From positions 1,364,001 through 1,428,000 of the forward strand of contig JAHBWV010000001.1 in the NCBI GenBank assembly GCA_019636845.1: a DNA stretch of 64,000 nucleotides. Direction: 5' to 3'. A program made the translations under genes and the position numbers. The stretch's first letter is position 1; each line of letters starts with the position of its first letter. Origin of the DNA: Phycisphaeraceae bacterium. GTDB taxonomy: Bacteria > Planctomycetota > Phycisphaerae > Phycisphaerales > UBA1924. Of this stretch, positions 6,915 to 15,808 are shown piece by piece. Below the pieces are notes generated by a model. It was not told where the DNA came from. It ran no database searches and was given only the letters and a program-made list of their open reading frames with translations.

Positions 6915-8672
6915 TCACGCGGGAGAGGACGCCCGCTTGACGGCTCTCAGCGCGAGGAACATCGGGATCTCGCGTCGGGCGCGGTTCTCTTCCAACGCTC
7001 TCGGACCCGGTTTGCTGGTTCTGGAACTCGGCCACTCTTCGATCGACTCGATCAGGAACCCCGCGTCCTTGAGGATTCGTGCGTATGTCTGGAGAGGCCG
7101 GTGGTAGGTCACGGTCACGATGGGTTCGTGGCCTTCGGCGACCTCGCCGGGATTCATCACGATGGTGCGCATGCCGGTGGACAGATATCCATCGACTCTT
7201 CTGAACTGCAGGCCGACGTGTTCACGCGATTGTCTTGCGGGACTGCCTGCTCTTGAGCGGGGAGACCCGGGAGGGGCATCGCCCTCGTCCCAGCCCCATC
7301 GCGTCTGACCGGGGGATCTGAAGGCGGGGTGGAGGATGACCGCGACGAATCGTCCACCATCTTTGAGCGCGTGTGCGCAGCCGCGGACGACTGATTCGAG
7401 CGGATCGATGTTCATCAGGGCCATGATGCACGCGACGACGTCGAAGTCCTTGAGTCCGAGCGGAGCGAGATCTCTGGCATCTCCAACGGCGTAGTCGATG
7501 GGGCCGCCTCGTGCGCGTGCCGCCTCGATGAGTTGTGGTGAGGCGTCTACGCCGACGACTTTGGCGCCGATGGTGGCGAGCGAGCGTGCGAGCACCCCCT
7601 GGCCGCACGCGAGATCGAGGATGCGTTCGCCCGGGCGAGGAGCCAGCAGCCCGAGCGAGCCGGGCATGATGACGGTTGAGTAGAGGTCGCTGCCGCGATC
7701 ATCGATGAGCGTGTCGTACCACTGGGCGACGTGGTCCCACGAGCCCTCGGAGGCCTTCGCGCGAGTGGGTGTGGGGGCGAGCACGGTGCGGGGGCCGTGA
7801 TCAGTGGGGGAATCGGCACCGGCGGCCTTCCAGAATGAGCTCGGGGCGGGGCTGGAGAACTTCACGCTCTCGCCGGTTGCTGGGTGCCGGAAGCCGAGTT
7901 CGGTGGCGTGCAATCCGAGCCGACCGAGCGGGCCGCCCGCCTTTCCGTAGCGAGGATCGCCGGTGATCGGGTGGCCGATGGATGCGAGATGGATGCGGAT
8001 CTGGTGTTTCCGACCTGTCTCAAGACGGACCTGCGCGAGGGTTCTTTTCTCTCCTCTTGCGAGCACGCGATAGTGCGTGATCGCCAGACGCGGGATCTCA
8101 CCGTTCGATTCGTCGGGAGCGTGTGAAGAGCCGGATGCGGGTGGGAGCGATTCGACAGATCCGTCCGGCAACTCACGGATGAGACTCTGGATGGTGCCGA
8201 GCGCCTCGCCGGGCGAATCGGGCAGGAGCACGCCCTCGACCAGCGCGTGATAGAGGCGATGGACCCGTCGGGATCGGAAATCTTCTTTCAGGACCGAGAA
8301 CGCGCGGTCGGACTTTGCGAAGACGAGGAGCCCGGAGGCCTCTTGATCGAGGCGGTGGATGACGTAAACGCGAGCGTCTCGCCCTGCCCTGGATCGAGCG
8401 AGCGCCTTGAGCGTGTCAAAGACGCTGTGCTTCTTTTTCTCGCCGGGAGCCGCGACGGAGAGGAGGCCCGCCGGTTTGTCGACGACGATGATGTCCCGGT
8501 CTTCATAGACAATAGAGAGTCCGAGAGGGAGCGCGATCCGTCGGGAGCCGCGGCCCATTTCGACTTTCTTTGCCGGCACTGGCTTCTTGAAGGGTTTCGC
8601 GCCGGTTCTCGGGGATGAACCCGTTGGGGGCTTCACGCGTCGAGCACTCGGCTTGTTGTCAGGTCTTGGCAT
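6915..8672 (-). CDS. RluA-family pseudouridine synthase fused to a class I SAM methyltransferase
   Basis: A 585-residue two-domain protein. Residues about 45-285 are an RluA-type pseudouridine synthase: VVDKPAGLLSV, the catalytic HRLDQEASGLLVF with Asp109, and the RNA-binding GRKHQIRIHLA segment. The canonical N-terminal S4 domain is missing; residues 1-45 are instead a basic, Pro-rich low-complexity tail. Residues about 311-585 are a class I methyltransferase with motif I LDLACGQGVLA (352-362) and VGVDASPQLIEAA. No stop or frameshift separates the two, and a Pro/Ala-rich linker at about 286-310 joins them. The start ATG overlaps the end of coaB by 14 bases. The methyl acceptor is unknown; an RNA target near the pseudouridine is an inference only. 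Confidence 0.88.
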   Translation of the reverse strand: MPRPDNKPSARRVKPPTGSSPRTGAKPFKKPVPAKKVEMGRGSRRIALPLGLSIVYEDRDIIVVDKPAGLLSVAAPGEKKKHSVFDTLKALARSRAGRDARVYVIHRLDQEASGLLVFAKSDRAFSVLKEDFRSRRVHRLYHALVEGVLLPDSPGEALGTIQSLIRELPDGSVESLPPASGSSHAPDESNGEIPRLAITHYRVLARGEKRTLAQVRLETGRKHQIRIHLASIGHPITGDPRYGKAGGPLGRLGLHATELGFRHPATGESVKFSSPAPSSFWKAAGADSPTDHGPRTVLAPTPTRAKASEGSWDHVAQWYDTLIDDRGSDLYSTVIMPGSLGLLAPRPGERILDLACGQGVLARSLATIGAKVVGVDASPQLIEAARARGGPIDYAVGDARDLAPLGLKDFDVVACIMALMNIDPLESVVRGCAHALKDGGRFVAVILHPAFRSPGQTRWGWDEGDAPPGSPRSRAGSPARQSREHVGLQFRRVDGYLSTGMRTIVMNPGEVAEGHEPIVTVTYHRPLQTYARILKDAGFLIESIEEWPSSRTSKPGPRALEENRARREIPMFLALRAVKRASSPA

Positions 8673-9345
8673 GGCGATACTCCGCGATGACGCCCATGAG
8701 CCAAGGCGCAAAGGCCGTCTTCGGGATCGCACCGGCCGTGCGGTGCTCATGGCCGCGGCTGGTCAGCACGATCGCTTCGATGCACGCATCGTCCATCGTT
8801 TCAAGGGGGTTTGCGACGATGAGGTCGAGTGACTTTCGTGTGAGTTTCGCTCTGGCGGAGGCGATCATCTGGTCACGGGGTTCGAGCGCGAAGCCCACAA
8901 GAGTCTGGCCCTCGGAGCGTCGTGCCGCACAGCCGGCGAGCAAGTCGGGCGTGGCTTCCAGCTCGATCGACATGCCTTCGGCCTTGCGGCGGTGCTTTCC
9001 CTGGAGCATCTGGTCGGTGATCCGCGGGCGGTAATCGGCGACAGCCGCGGCCATCACGAGCACGTCACAGGACGGGAGGTGGTGCTCTAACGCGGCCTGG
9101 AGGTCCGCGGTGGTGCGGAACCGGATGAGTTCGACCCGCGAATCGGAGTTGCTCAGGCATGTCGGCCCGAGCAGAAGCCGGACATTCCATCCGAGCGACG
9201 CGGCGTGATCAGCGAGCGCGACGCCGAGCCGACCGGAGGATCGATTGCCGATGAATCGAACCGCGTCGATGGGCTCTTGTGTCGGGCCGGCTGTGATGAG
9301 AAGTCGCCCCGGTGAGGCGACGGTCTTTGTCGTATCAGGCGGCAC
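8659..9345 (-). CDS. coaB: Stand-alone phosphopantothenoylcysteine synthetase (CoaB domain)
   Basis: A 228-residue protein beginning at GTG with CGGAGCTGTCC just upstream. It matches only the CoaB half of the usual CoaBC (Dfp) protein: LLITAGPTQEPIDAVRFIGNRSSGRLG is the nucleotide-binding signature, MAAAVADYRP is the central motif and VGFALEP the C-terminal one. CoaB condenses 4'-phosphopantothenate with cysteine during coenzyme A synthesis. The FMN-dependent CoaC decarboxylase that normally precedes it in one polypeptide (about 180 residues) is absent; the upstream 240 bases are intergenic. A separate coaC gene must exist elsewhere if the pathway is complete. Its 3' end overlaps the next gene by 14 bases, so the two are probably cotranscribed. 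Confidence 0.9.
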   Translation of the reverse strand: MPPDTTKTVASPGRLLITAGPTQEPIDAVRFIGNRSSGRLGVALADHAASLGWNVRLLLGPTCLSNSDSRVELIRFRTTADLQAALEHHLPSCDVLVMAAAVADYRPRITDQMLQGKHRRKAEGMSIELEATPDLLAGCAARRSEGQTLVGFALEPRDQMIASARAKLTRKSLDLIVANPLETMDDACIEAIVLTSRGHEHRTAGAIPKTAFAPWLMGVIAEYRHAKT

Positions 9346-9446
9346 GGACAGCTCCGATCAGGAGTTCGACCGACGGGGGAGGGATGCTGGCCGCCGCGTG
9401 CTTCGCGGGTCGGCTGTTGGAGCCGTGATCTTTGGAGACCGGGCGT

Positions 9447-9475
9447 TTGATCGCCACATCGAGTCTTCTCATAAT
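9447..9475 (+). promoter_or_regulatory. Candidate sigma-70-type promoter for the pilus locus
   Basis: TTGATC (9447-9452) and CATAAT (9470-9475) are separated by exactly 17 bases on the plus strand, 111 bases upstream of the first pilus ATPase start at 9587. This matches the -35/-10 consensus at four of six and five of six positions. It is the only well-spaced pair I found in the 241-base divergent region between coaB and the ATPase. Functional status is inferred. Confidence 0.4.
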
Positions 9476-9586
9476 GTGGGCCCTCGTGTGAGCGGCGTAG
9501 AGGCGTTCGCCTGATACGATCGAGAGGGAGTTTGATCGGAACTTGAACGGTTGGCCGAGCAGGCCTGCCCAGGATGGGATGCGTGA

Positions 9587-11317
9587 ATGGCACGATCGAG
9601 GAAGAAACTCGGTGAGATCCTTGTAGGAAAGGGCGTTCTCACGCCTGAGCAGGCCGACAAGGCGACGGCTGTGGCCAAGGGGTCGGGCAAAAGACTTGGC
9701 GAGGCACTCGTTGAGGGCGGGTTTGCGAAAGAGGACCAGGTTGCCCGCGCGCTGGCGGAGCAGTTCGGGCTCGAATTTGTAGATCTGAATGCCAACGGCG
9801 TGAGTTCCAAGATCGAGTTCGGGGCGATACCCGAGGATCTGATCAAGCGGTACACGATTCTGCCGCTGGGCAAGGCAGGGAACAAGCTCGCGCTTGCGAT
9901 CCACGATCCCATGGATCTCGAGTTGCTGGACATGCTGCGGTTCCGCCTGAATGTTGAGGTCGAGCCGAAGGTCGCCTCCAAGAGCCAGATCCGCGCGTTC
10001 ATCGAAACCAAGGGCAAGTCGCCCTCGTCGGCCCCCAAGATGGTCGAACCGGGGGCCGCGCTCGTGACGGACTCGATCGATCGCTCGATCGATCGGTCGG
10101 TTGACCGCTCGGTGGACAAGTCGATCGACGTCGCGTCGGAAGATGCGCCGATCGTGAAGCTGTGCAACCGGATCATCATCGAGGCCGTGAAGATGCGGGC
10201 CTCGGATATCCACATCGAGCCGTTCGCGGATCGTGTGCGCCTGAGGTACCGGATCGACGGCGTCTGCATGGAGCGTGACAACCTGCCGAAGCGCATGCAG
10301 AACGCGGTGTTGAGCCGTATGAAGCTCATGTCCGGCGTGAACATCGCGGAGAAGCGGATCCCGCAGGACGGTCGCATCAAGCTGCCCGTGGACGACAAGT
10401 TCATCGACTTCCGTGTGTCGTCGTGTCCCGTGTACCACGGCGAGTCGATCGTCCTCCGTATTCTTCGGCCTGACTCGGTGCGAATCGGTCTTGAGAACCT
10501 GGGATTCGAGGCCGACAACCTCGCCATATTCAACAGGATCATCCGTCGTCCGAACGGCATTTTCCTCGTGACCGGACCGACCGGTTCGGGAAAGACGACG
10601 ACGCTGTATTCGGCGCTTGACGTGCTGAACCGTCCCGACCGCAAGATCATCACCGCGGAAGACCCGGTCGAGTACAACTTCGAGGGGATCAATCAGTGCC
10701 AGGTGCGTGATCACATCGGCCTGACGTTCCCGGCGATTCTTCGGTCGATGCTGCGTCAAGCCCCGAACATCATCCTCGTCGGTGAGATTCGAGACAAGGA
10801 AGTGGCGGAGATCGCGATCCAGGCCGCGCTGACGGGCCACCTCGTGTTCTCGACGCTGCACACCAACGACGCGCCCTCGGCGATCACGCGTCTCATCGAC
10901 ATGGGGCTGAAGCCGTTCCTGGTGGCCAGCTCGATTCAGGCGGTCATGGCGCAGCGGCTCATCCGCGTGCTCTGCAAGCACTGCAAACGCATCGCCAAAC
11001 CCGAAGAGATCGATCCGAAGTATCTCTCGCTCACCGGCATCACGATGGATGAGGCGGTTGGACGAGTCCACGCCGCGGTCGGCTGCGCGGAGTGCAACAA
11101 CACCGGGTATCGCGGCCGCAAGGCGATTTTCGAGATGATGATCATGAACGCCGCGATTCGCGATCTGGCGTTCAACCTCGCACCGATCTCGGATCTTCGA
11201 AAGGCGGCTCTGGCGAACGGCATGCGCCCGCTTGTGCAGGACGGCAAGTTGAAGATCCTGGCAGGCGTCACCACACCAAACGAGATCGCGAACACGACGC
11301 AGGTTGAGTCACAGTGA
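9587..11317 (+). CDS. PilB/GspE-type assembly ATPase (first copy)
   Basis: A 576-residue secretion/pilus extension ATPase. Residues 1-140 form a GspE-N/MshEN-type domain with the KKLGEILVGKGVLTPEQ opening. A linker at residues 162-181 consists of five tandem four-residue repeats of the type S-I/V-D-R/K. The ATPase core has the Walker A motif GPTGSGKTT at 330-338, the Asp box RASDIHIEPF, the Walker B region LVGEIRD (Glu400) and a His box LHTND. Cys463, Cys466, Cys500 and Cys503 form the zinc-binding tetracysteine motif of GspE/PilB. It powers addition of pilin subunits from the cytoplasmic face of the inner membrane. It heads the locus and is followed by pilT. Confidence 0.95.
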   Translation: MARSRKKLGEILVGKGVLTPEQADKATAVAKGSGKRLGEALVEGGFAKEDQVARALAEQFGLEFVDLNANGVSSKIEFGAIPEDLIKRYTILPLGKAGNKLALAIHDPMDLELLDMLRFRLNVEVEPKVASKSQIRAFIETKGKSPSSAPKMVEPGAALVTDSIDRSIDRSVDRSVDKSIDVASEDAPIVKLCNRIIIEAVKMRASDIHIEPFADRVRLRYRIDGVCMERDNLPKRMQNAVLSRMKLMSGVNIAEKRIPQDGRIKLPVDDKFIDFRVSSCPVYHGESIVLRILRPDSVRIGLENLGFEADNLAIFNRIIRRPNGIFLVTGPTGSGKTTTLYSALDVLNRPDRKIITAEDPVEYNFEGINQCQVRDHIGLTFPAILRSMLRQAPNIILVGEIRDKEVAEIAIQAALTGHLVFSTLHTNDAPSAITRLIDMGLKPFLVASSIQAVMAQRLIRVLCKHCKRIAKPEEIDPKYLSLTGITMDEAVGRVHAAVGCAECNNTGYRGRKAIFEMMIMNAAIRDLAFNLAPISDLRKAALANGMRPLVQDGKLKILAGVTTPNEIANTTQVESQ

Positions 11318-11377
11318 TCCACATTCTCCGCTCGGCGTTGAAGCAGCGTGCGGAGCGATTATCTCACGGAGCGTTCC

Positions 11378-12529
11378 ATGTCTTCTCAGGAATCCAGCCA
11401 ATCAGCACGCGTCGGTCCTTCGATGCAGATCGATCGACTCCTCGACACGGTGGTCAAGCTCGGCGCGTCGGACCTTCACCTGACCGTGAATAGGCGTCCG
11501 ACAATCCGTCACCACGGCCACCTGAAGGATCTGCAAACGAAGATTCTGGACTCCGACGACATGGTCGGATTGATGAAGTCGATCACGCCCGAGCGGAACC
11601 AGCAGGAGCTGCAAGAGGAGGGAGGCACGGACTTCGGATTCGCGTACGGCGATGCCGCACGCTTCCGCGTGTCGGTCTTCCGTCAGCGCGGCGACATCGC
11701 GATCGTGTTGCGGCAGATCCCGAATCGGCTCCTGACGTTCGAGCAGATCGGCCTTCCCGAGATGTGCCGCGAGCTGATCCGGCGTCCCCGCGGCATGTTC
11801 CTGGTCACGGGTCCGACAGGTTCTGGAAAGACGACGTCGCTCGCGACGATGATCGACTACATCAACCAGACGATGGACCGCCACATCGTGACGATGGAAG
11901 ACCCGATCGAGTATTACCACAAGCACAAGAAATCGATCGTGAACCAGCGAGAGGTGGGAAACGACGTTCCCAGCTTCGCAGAGGCGCTTCGTCGTGCGTT
12001 GCGTCAGGACCCGGACGTGATCCTGGTCGGCGAAATGCGAGATCTGGAGACGATTGAGGCAGCGGTTCGAGCCGCAGAAACGGGCCACCTGGTCTTCGGA
12101 ACGCTGCACACAACCGGAGCCGCCAAGACCATCGACCGACTGGTAGACGCCTTTCCGGTTACCCAACAGAACCAGATCCGCGTGCAGCTCTCGACAGCCC
12201 TTATTTCGGTCCTCTCGCAGGTGCTGCTGTCTCGGACGGATCAGCCGGGCATGGTCGCCGGGTACGAGTTCCTGGTTGTCACACCCGCGATCGCGAACCT
12301 TATCCGCGAGAACAAGACGTTCCGCATCGACTCGGCGATCCAGACCGGCAAGCGGTTCGGCATGCAATTGCTCGACGATCACCTCTGGTCTCTGTACAGC
12401 CGCGACATGATCTCTGCTGAGGAAATGATCGACAAGAGCAAAAATCCAGCTGACCTGACAGACAAGGTCCATCGACTGGGCCGGACGGTGGGGCGGTCGG
12501 AGTGGGATCAGGACGATGTGTCGGCGTGA
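11378..12529 (+). CDS. pilT: Type IV pilus retraction ATPase PilT
   Basis: A 383-residue ATPase lacking both the long N-terminal domain and the zinc-binding cysteines of PilB, as expected for PilT. The N-terminus has ASDLHLTV; Walker A GPTGSGKTT is at 145-153; the Asp box is TMEDPIEY; Walker B is ILVGEMRD, followed by AAETGHLVFGTLHTTGAA, the PilT-type His box. PilT depolymerises pili and gives retraction and twitching. The start at 11378 has CACGGAGCG six bases upstream; an in-frame ATG at 11348 lacks one. Presence of PilT between two PilB-type ATPases argues that this machine makes retractable fibres rather than being only a type II secretion system. Confidence 0.93.
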   Translation: MSSQESSQSARVGPSMQIDRLLDTVVKLGASDLHLTVNRRPTIRHHGHLKDLQTKILDSDDMVGLMKSITPERNQQELQEEGGTDFGFAYGDAARFRVSVFRQRGDIAIVLRQIPNRLLTFEQIGLPEMCRELIRRPRGMFLVTGPTGSGKTTSLATMIDYINQTMDRHIVTMEDPIEYYHKHKKSIVNQREVGNDVPSFAEALRRALRQDPDVILVGEMRDLETIEAAVRAAETGHLVFGTLHTTGAAKTIDRLVDAFPVTQQNQIRVQLSTALISVLSQVLLSRTDQPGMVAGYEFLVVTPAIANLIRENKTFRIDSAIQTGKRFGMQLLDDHLWSLYSRDMISAEEMIDKSKNPADLTDKVHRLGRTVGRSEWDQDDVSA

Positions 12530-12679
12530 TTCAGGGGGACGATGGATCATTTATAGATCAATATCACGCTGTCGTGTTTGTTCGAGTCCCCATTTGGCTT
12601 CGTTTCAGTTGAATCATCTGTGGATATCTGGTCGTATAGGACGTGTCGTTCATGACATACGTCCGGAGGTTGTCGCGTC

Positions 12680-14413
12680 ATGCCTATGGACATCGCTCAA
12701 GAGTTGAAGGGTCGCAAGCTCGGCAGAGTGCTGACGAAGCTCGGCAAGGTGACGCGCGAGCAGGTTCATGAGGCGTTATCGGTCCAGAAGACCAAGAAGG
12801 CACCGATCGGGCAGCTCCTGGTGGAGCTTGGGTATTGTTCGATGCGAGACATCAACGCCGCACTCGCCGGGCAGGCGGGGATGGAGTTCGTTGACCTCTC
12901 GAGTATGACCATCCCTGAGGAGGTCCTCAAGATCCTTCCAGCGGAGAACGTTCAGACCTATCAGGTCGTTCCTATCGAACACAATCCGACCAGCAAGCGC
13001 CTGAAGATCGCGATGAAGAACGCGAACAACTTCCGCGCGGTCGACGATCTTCGGCTGCTGATGGGCTTCAACGTCGAGGCGGTCGTCGCGGAAGAGGACG
13101 CGATCGACGCGATCATCAAGAAGCACTACACGAAGCAGGAGTCGATGACTGATGTCGTGAGCGCGCTCGCGACGGACTCGAAGTTCAAGTCTCTTGAGGG
13201 GCGCGGCGAGTCGATCGACCTCGACGCGGTGATGGAGCTGGCGTCGGACAACCAGGTCGTGAAGCTGCTGAACCTCGTGTTGCTCCAGGCGATCAAGGAC
13301 CGCGCATCGGACATCCACTTTGAACCGTTCGAGAACGAGTTCAAAATGCGGTACCGGATCGACGGCGTGCTCTACGAGATGGTGCCTCCCCCAAAGCATC
13401 TGGGGCCTGCGATCACGAGCCGCGTGAAGGTCATGGCGAACCTCGATATCGCCGAGCGGCGTCTGCCTCAGGACGGTCGCATCGAGCTCACCGTCGGCGG
13501 GAGCCCGGTGGATCTTCGTGTCGCCGTGCTGCCGACGATGCACGGTGAGTCGGTGGTCATGCGTATTCTCGATCGCTCGAACGTCAAGCTGCAGCTGGAT
13601 CGGATCGGATTCCGTCCAGATGATCTTGAGAAGTTCCGGTACCTGATCAACAAGCCGAACGGCATCGTGGTAGTGACGGGGCCGACCGGTTCGGGCAAGA
13701 CCACGACGCTTTACGCGGCGTTGGCCGAGTTGAATCAGATCGACACCAAGATCCTGACCGCAGAGGATCCCGTCGAGTATGACATCGACGGTCTCTGCCA
13801 GGTGCAGGTGAACGACGAGGTCGGTTTGACCTTTGCCAAGGCGCTCCGCTCCTTCCTTCGTCAGGATCCCGACATCATTCTGGTGGGTGAGATCCGAGAC
13901 CTTGAGACGGCGCAGATCGCCGTTCAGGCATCGCTCACGGGTCACCTGGTGCTGAGCACGCTGCACACGAACGACGCGCCCAGCTCCATCATCCGACTCG
14001 TGGATCTCGGCGTTGAGCCCTTCCTCCTCACCGCGACGATCGAGGGCGTCGTGGCTCAGCGGCTTGCAAGGACGATCTGCCCGAAGTGCAAGGAGCCGTA
14101 CCAGCCGAGCGATGAGGAGCTCATGGAGCTCAACCTCACGCCCGACAAGGTCAAGGGACGCCACTTCTTCCGCGGACGCGGCTGCGAGAACTGCAGCAAG
14201 TCGGGCTATCGCGGGCGTATGGCTCTCTTCGAGATCTTCTCCATCGAAGACGAGTTGCGCGAGCTGATCATGCGGAACGCCTCGACGGCCGTGCTGCGTG
14301 AGCACTCGATCAAGCGCGGCATGCGGACGCTCCGAGACTCGGGCATGCTGGCGATCTACGAGGGGCAGACGACGATCGATGAGGTCGTGAGGGAGACGCT
14401 GGCGGAGGAATGA
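12680..14413 (+). CDS. PilB/GspE-type assembly ATPase (second copy)
   Basis: A 577-residue paralogue of the ATPase at 9587. The N-terminal MshEN domain starts KLGRVLTKLGKVTREQVHEAL; Walker A GPTGSGKTT sits at 334-342; Walker B is LVGEIRD; the zinc motif is CPKC plus CENC near the C-terminus. It lacks the S-I-D-R repeat linker of the first copy and has instead a region of about 60 residues with charged helices (EDAIDAIIKKHYTKQE). The start is supported by GGAGG ten bases upstream. A 150-base gap separates it from pilT, so it may have its own promoter. It directly precedes the gspF-type gene, making it the more likely partner of the GspF and pseudopilin set. Confidence 0.95.
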   Translation: MPMDIAQELKGRKLGRVLTKLGKVTREQVHEALSVQKTKKAPIGQLLVELGYCSMRDINAALAGQAGMEFVDLSSMTIPEEVLKILPAENVQTYQVVPIEHNPTSKRLKIAMKNANNFRAVDDLRLLMGFNVEAVVAEEDAIDAIIKKHYTKQESMTDVVSALATDSKFKSLEGRGESIDLDAVMELASDNQVVKLLNLVLLQAIKDRASDIHFEPFENEFKMRYRIDGVLYEMVPPPKHLGPAITSRVKVMANLDIAERRLPQDGRIELTVGGSPVDLRVAVLPTMHGESVVMRILDRSNVKLQLDRIGFRPDDLEKFRYLINKPNGIVVVTGPTGSGKTTTLYAALAELNQIDTKILTAEDPVEYDIDGLCQVQVNDEVGLTFAKALRSFLRQDPDIILVGEIRDLETAQIAVQASLTGHLVLSTLHTNDAPSSIIRLVDLGVEPFLLTATIEGVVAQRLARTICPKCKEPYQPSDEELMELNLTPDKVKGRHFFRGRGCENCSKSGYRGRMALFEIFSIEDELRELIMRNASTAVLREHSIKRGMRTLRDSGMLAIYEGQTTIDEVVRETLAEE

Positions 14414-14477
14414 GCAAGGCGGGAATTCGGAACGAGCCGCGGCCGAGTACGCCGCGTCAAACGACGGAGACACGGTG

Positions 14478-15755
14478 ATGGCCACGTTCGCGTACGAAGC
14501 ACTCAACGCAGCCGGCAAGCCCCAGAAGGGGACGATCGAGGCATCGACCAGCGATGACGCGATCCAGCGGATCAAGGCACAGGGCTTCTTCCCGACCTCT
14601 GTGCGTGAGCAGAAGGTCAAGAAGTCCGTCATCGCCGAGGATACATCGAAGGCGAAAAAGAAGCCGAAGAAGGGTCTCTCGTTCGGCAAGGTGAAGGCCA
14701 AGCAGTTGACGCTGTTCACGCGCCAGCTCTCGACCCTCCAGGACGCGGGCTTGCCCCTGCTTCGGTCGCTCCAGATCCTTGAAGGGCAGCAGAAGCCGGG
14801 GCTGATGAAGAACGTGCTCCTGGGCGTCTGCGAGGATGTCGAGGGCGGCTCGTCGCTCTCCGATGCGTTCACGAAGCACCCGCGGTGTTTCGATCGTCTG
14901 TACTGCAAGATGGTGAACGCCGGCGAGATCGGCGGTGTGCTCGACATCATCCTGCAGCGTCTGGCGAACTTCATGGAGAAGAGCCAGTCGCTCAAGCGGA
15001 AGATCAAGGGCGCGATGATCTATCCGATCGTGGTCGTGATCATCGCGGCACTGATCCTCACGTTCATCATGATCTTCATCATCCCGAAGTTCCAGGAGAT
15101 TTTCTCCGACTTCGGCGTTGCGCTTCCGACGCTGACCGTGTTTCTCATCAACACCAGCAGCTGGGTCGCGGGCATCAACCCGGGCCAGAAGATCGGCGGC
15201 TGGGTCTTCCTGCTGATTGCGCCGTTCATCATCTTCACGTTCCTCAAGCTGATCAGGAAGTCGGGACCCGGGCGTGCCGCGACGGACTGGGTGCTGCTCA
15301 AGACCCCGATTTTCGGTCCGCTGGTGAAGAAGTCCACGATCGCGAGGTTCACGCGAACCCTGGGCACGCTCATCTCGGCCGGTGTCCCCATTCTCGAAGC
15401 GCTCCTCATCACGCGCGACACATCGGGCAACTACGTCTTCGAGAAGGCGCTGAACAAGGTTCACGATTCGATCCGAGAGGGCGAGTCGTTCGCCGATCCG
15501 CTGCGTGAGTCCAAGACCTGCGATGCGATCGTGGTGAACATGATCGATGTCGGTGAGGAAACCGGCGAGATGGACACGATGCTCCTGAAGATCGCGGACA
15601 ACTACGACGAGGAGGTCGATGTCGCGGTCGGCTCGCTCCTCAAGCTGATCGAGCCGTTGATGGTTGTCGTGCTGGGCGGCATCGTCGGAACGATCGTCGT
15701 CGCGATGTTCCTGCCGCTCGTGGCCATGATCAACTCGCTGCAGAGCAGCAAGTGA
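14478..15755 (+). CDS. PilC/GspF-type inner-membrane platform protein
   Basis: A 425-residue protein with two repeated GspF (T2SSF) domains. The first includes LTLFTRQLSTLQDAGLPLLRSL and the second ARFTRTLGTLISAGVPILEALL; each is followed by membrane helices (about 170-200, 220-245 and 380-410). The N-terminal FAYEALNAAGKPQKGTIEA is the usual cytoplasmic start. GspF/PilC couples the ATPase to pilin extraction from the inner membrane. The ATG at 14478 is chosen over a GTG three bases earlier. The stop overlaps a GTGA just before the next gene, consistent with one transcript running on into the pseudopilins. Confidence 0.95.
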   Translation: MATFAYEALNAAGKPQKGTIEASTSDDAIQRIKAQGFFPTSVREQKVKKSVIAEDTSKAKKKPKKGLSFGKVKAKQLTLFTRQLSTLQDAGLPLLRSLQILEGQQKPGLMKNVLLGVCEDVEGGSSLSDAFTKHPRCFDRLYCKMVNAGEIGGVLDIILQRLANFMEKSQSLKRKIKGAMIYPIVVVIIAALILTFIMIFIIPKFQEIFSDFGVALPTLTVFLINTSSWVAGINPGQKIGGWVFLLIAPFIIFTFLKLIRKSGPGRAATDWVLLKTPIFGPLVKKSTIARFTRTLGTLISAGVPILEALLITRDTSGNYVFEKALNKVHDSIREGESFADPLRESKTCDAIVVNMIDVGEETGEMDTMLLKIADNYDEEVDVAVGSLLKLIEPLMVVVLGGIVGTIVVAMFLPLVAMINSLQSSK

Positions 15756-15808
15756 TCGTGCATGGTCTGGTCGTGACCGGGGCCACGGAGCCCGGAGGGC
15801 CTTTCGAC

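Noticed and set aside
9335-11071. Long open frame of 578 codons on the minus strand opposite the first PilB gene
   Set aside because: It lies wholly antisense to a well-conserved ATPase and is rich in Arg/His/Asp as expected from antisense of a high-GC gene. There is no recognisable domain.
12776-15007. Minus-strand frame of 743 codons opposite the second GspE and GspF
   Set aside because: Antisense of two strongly supported genes; no domain and no ribosome site.
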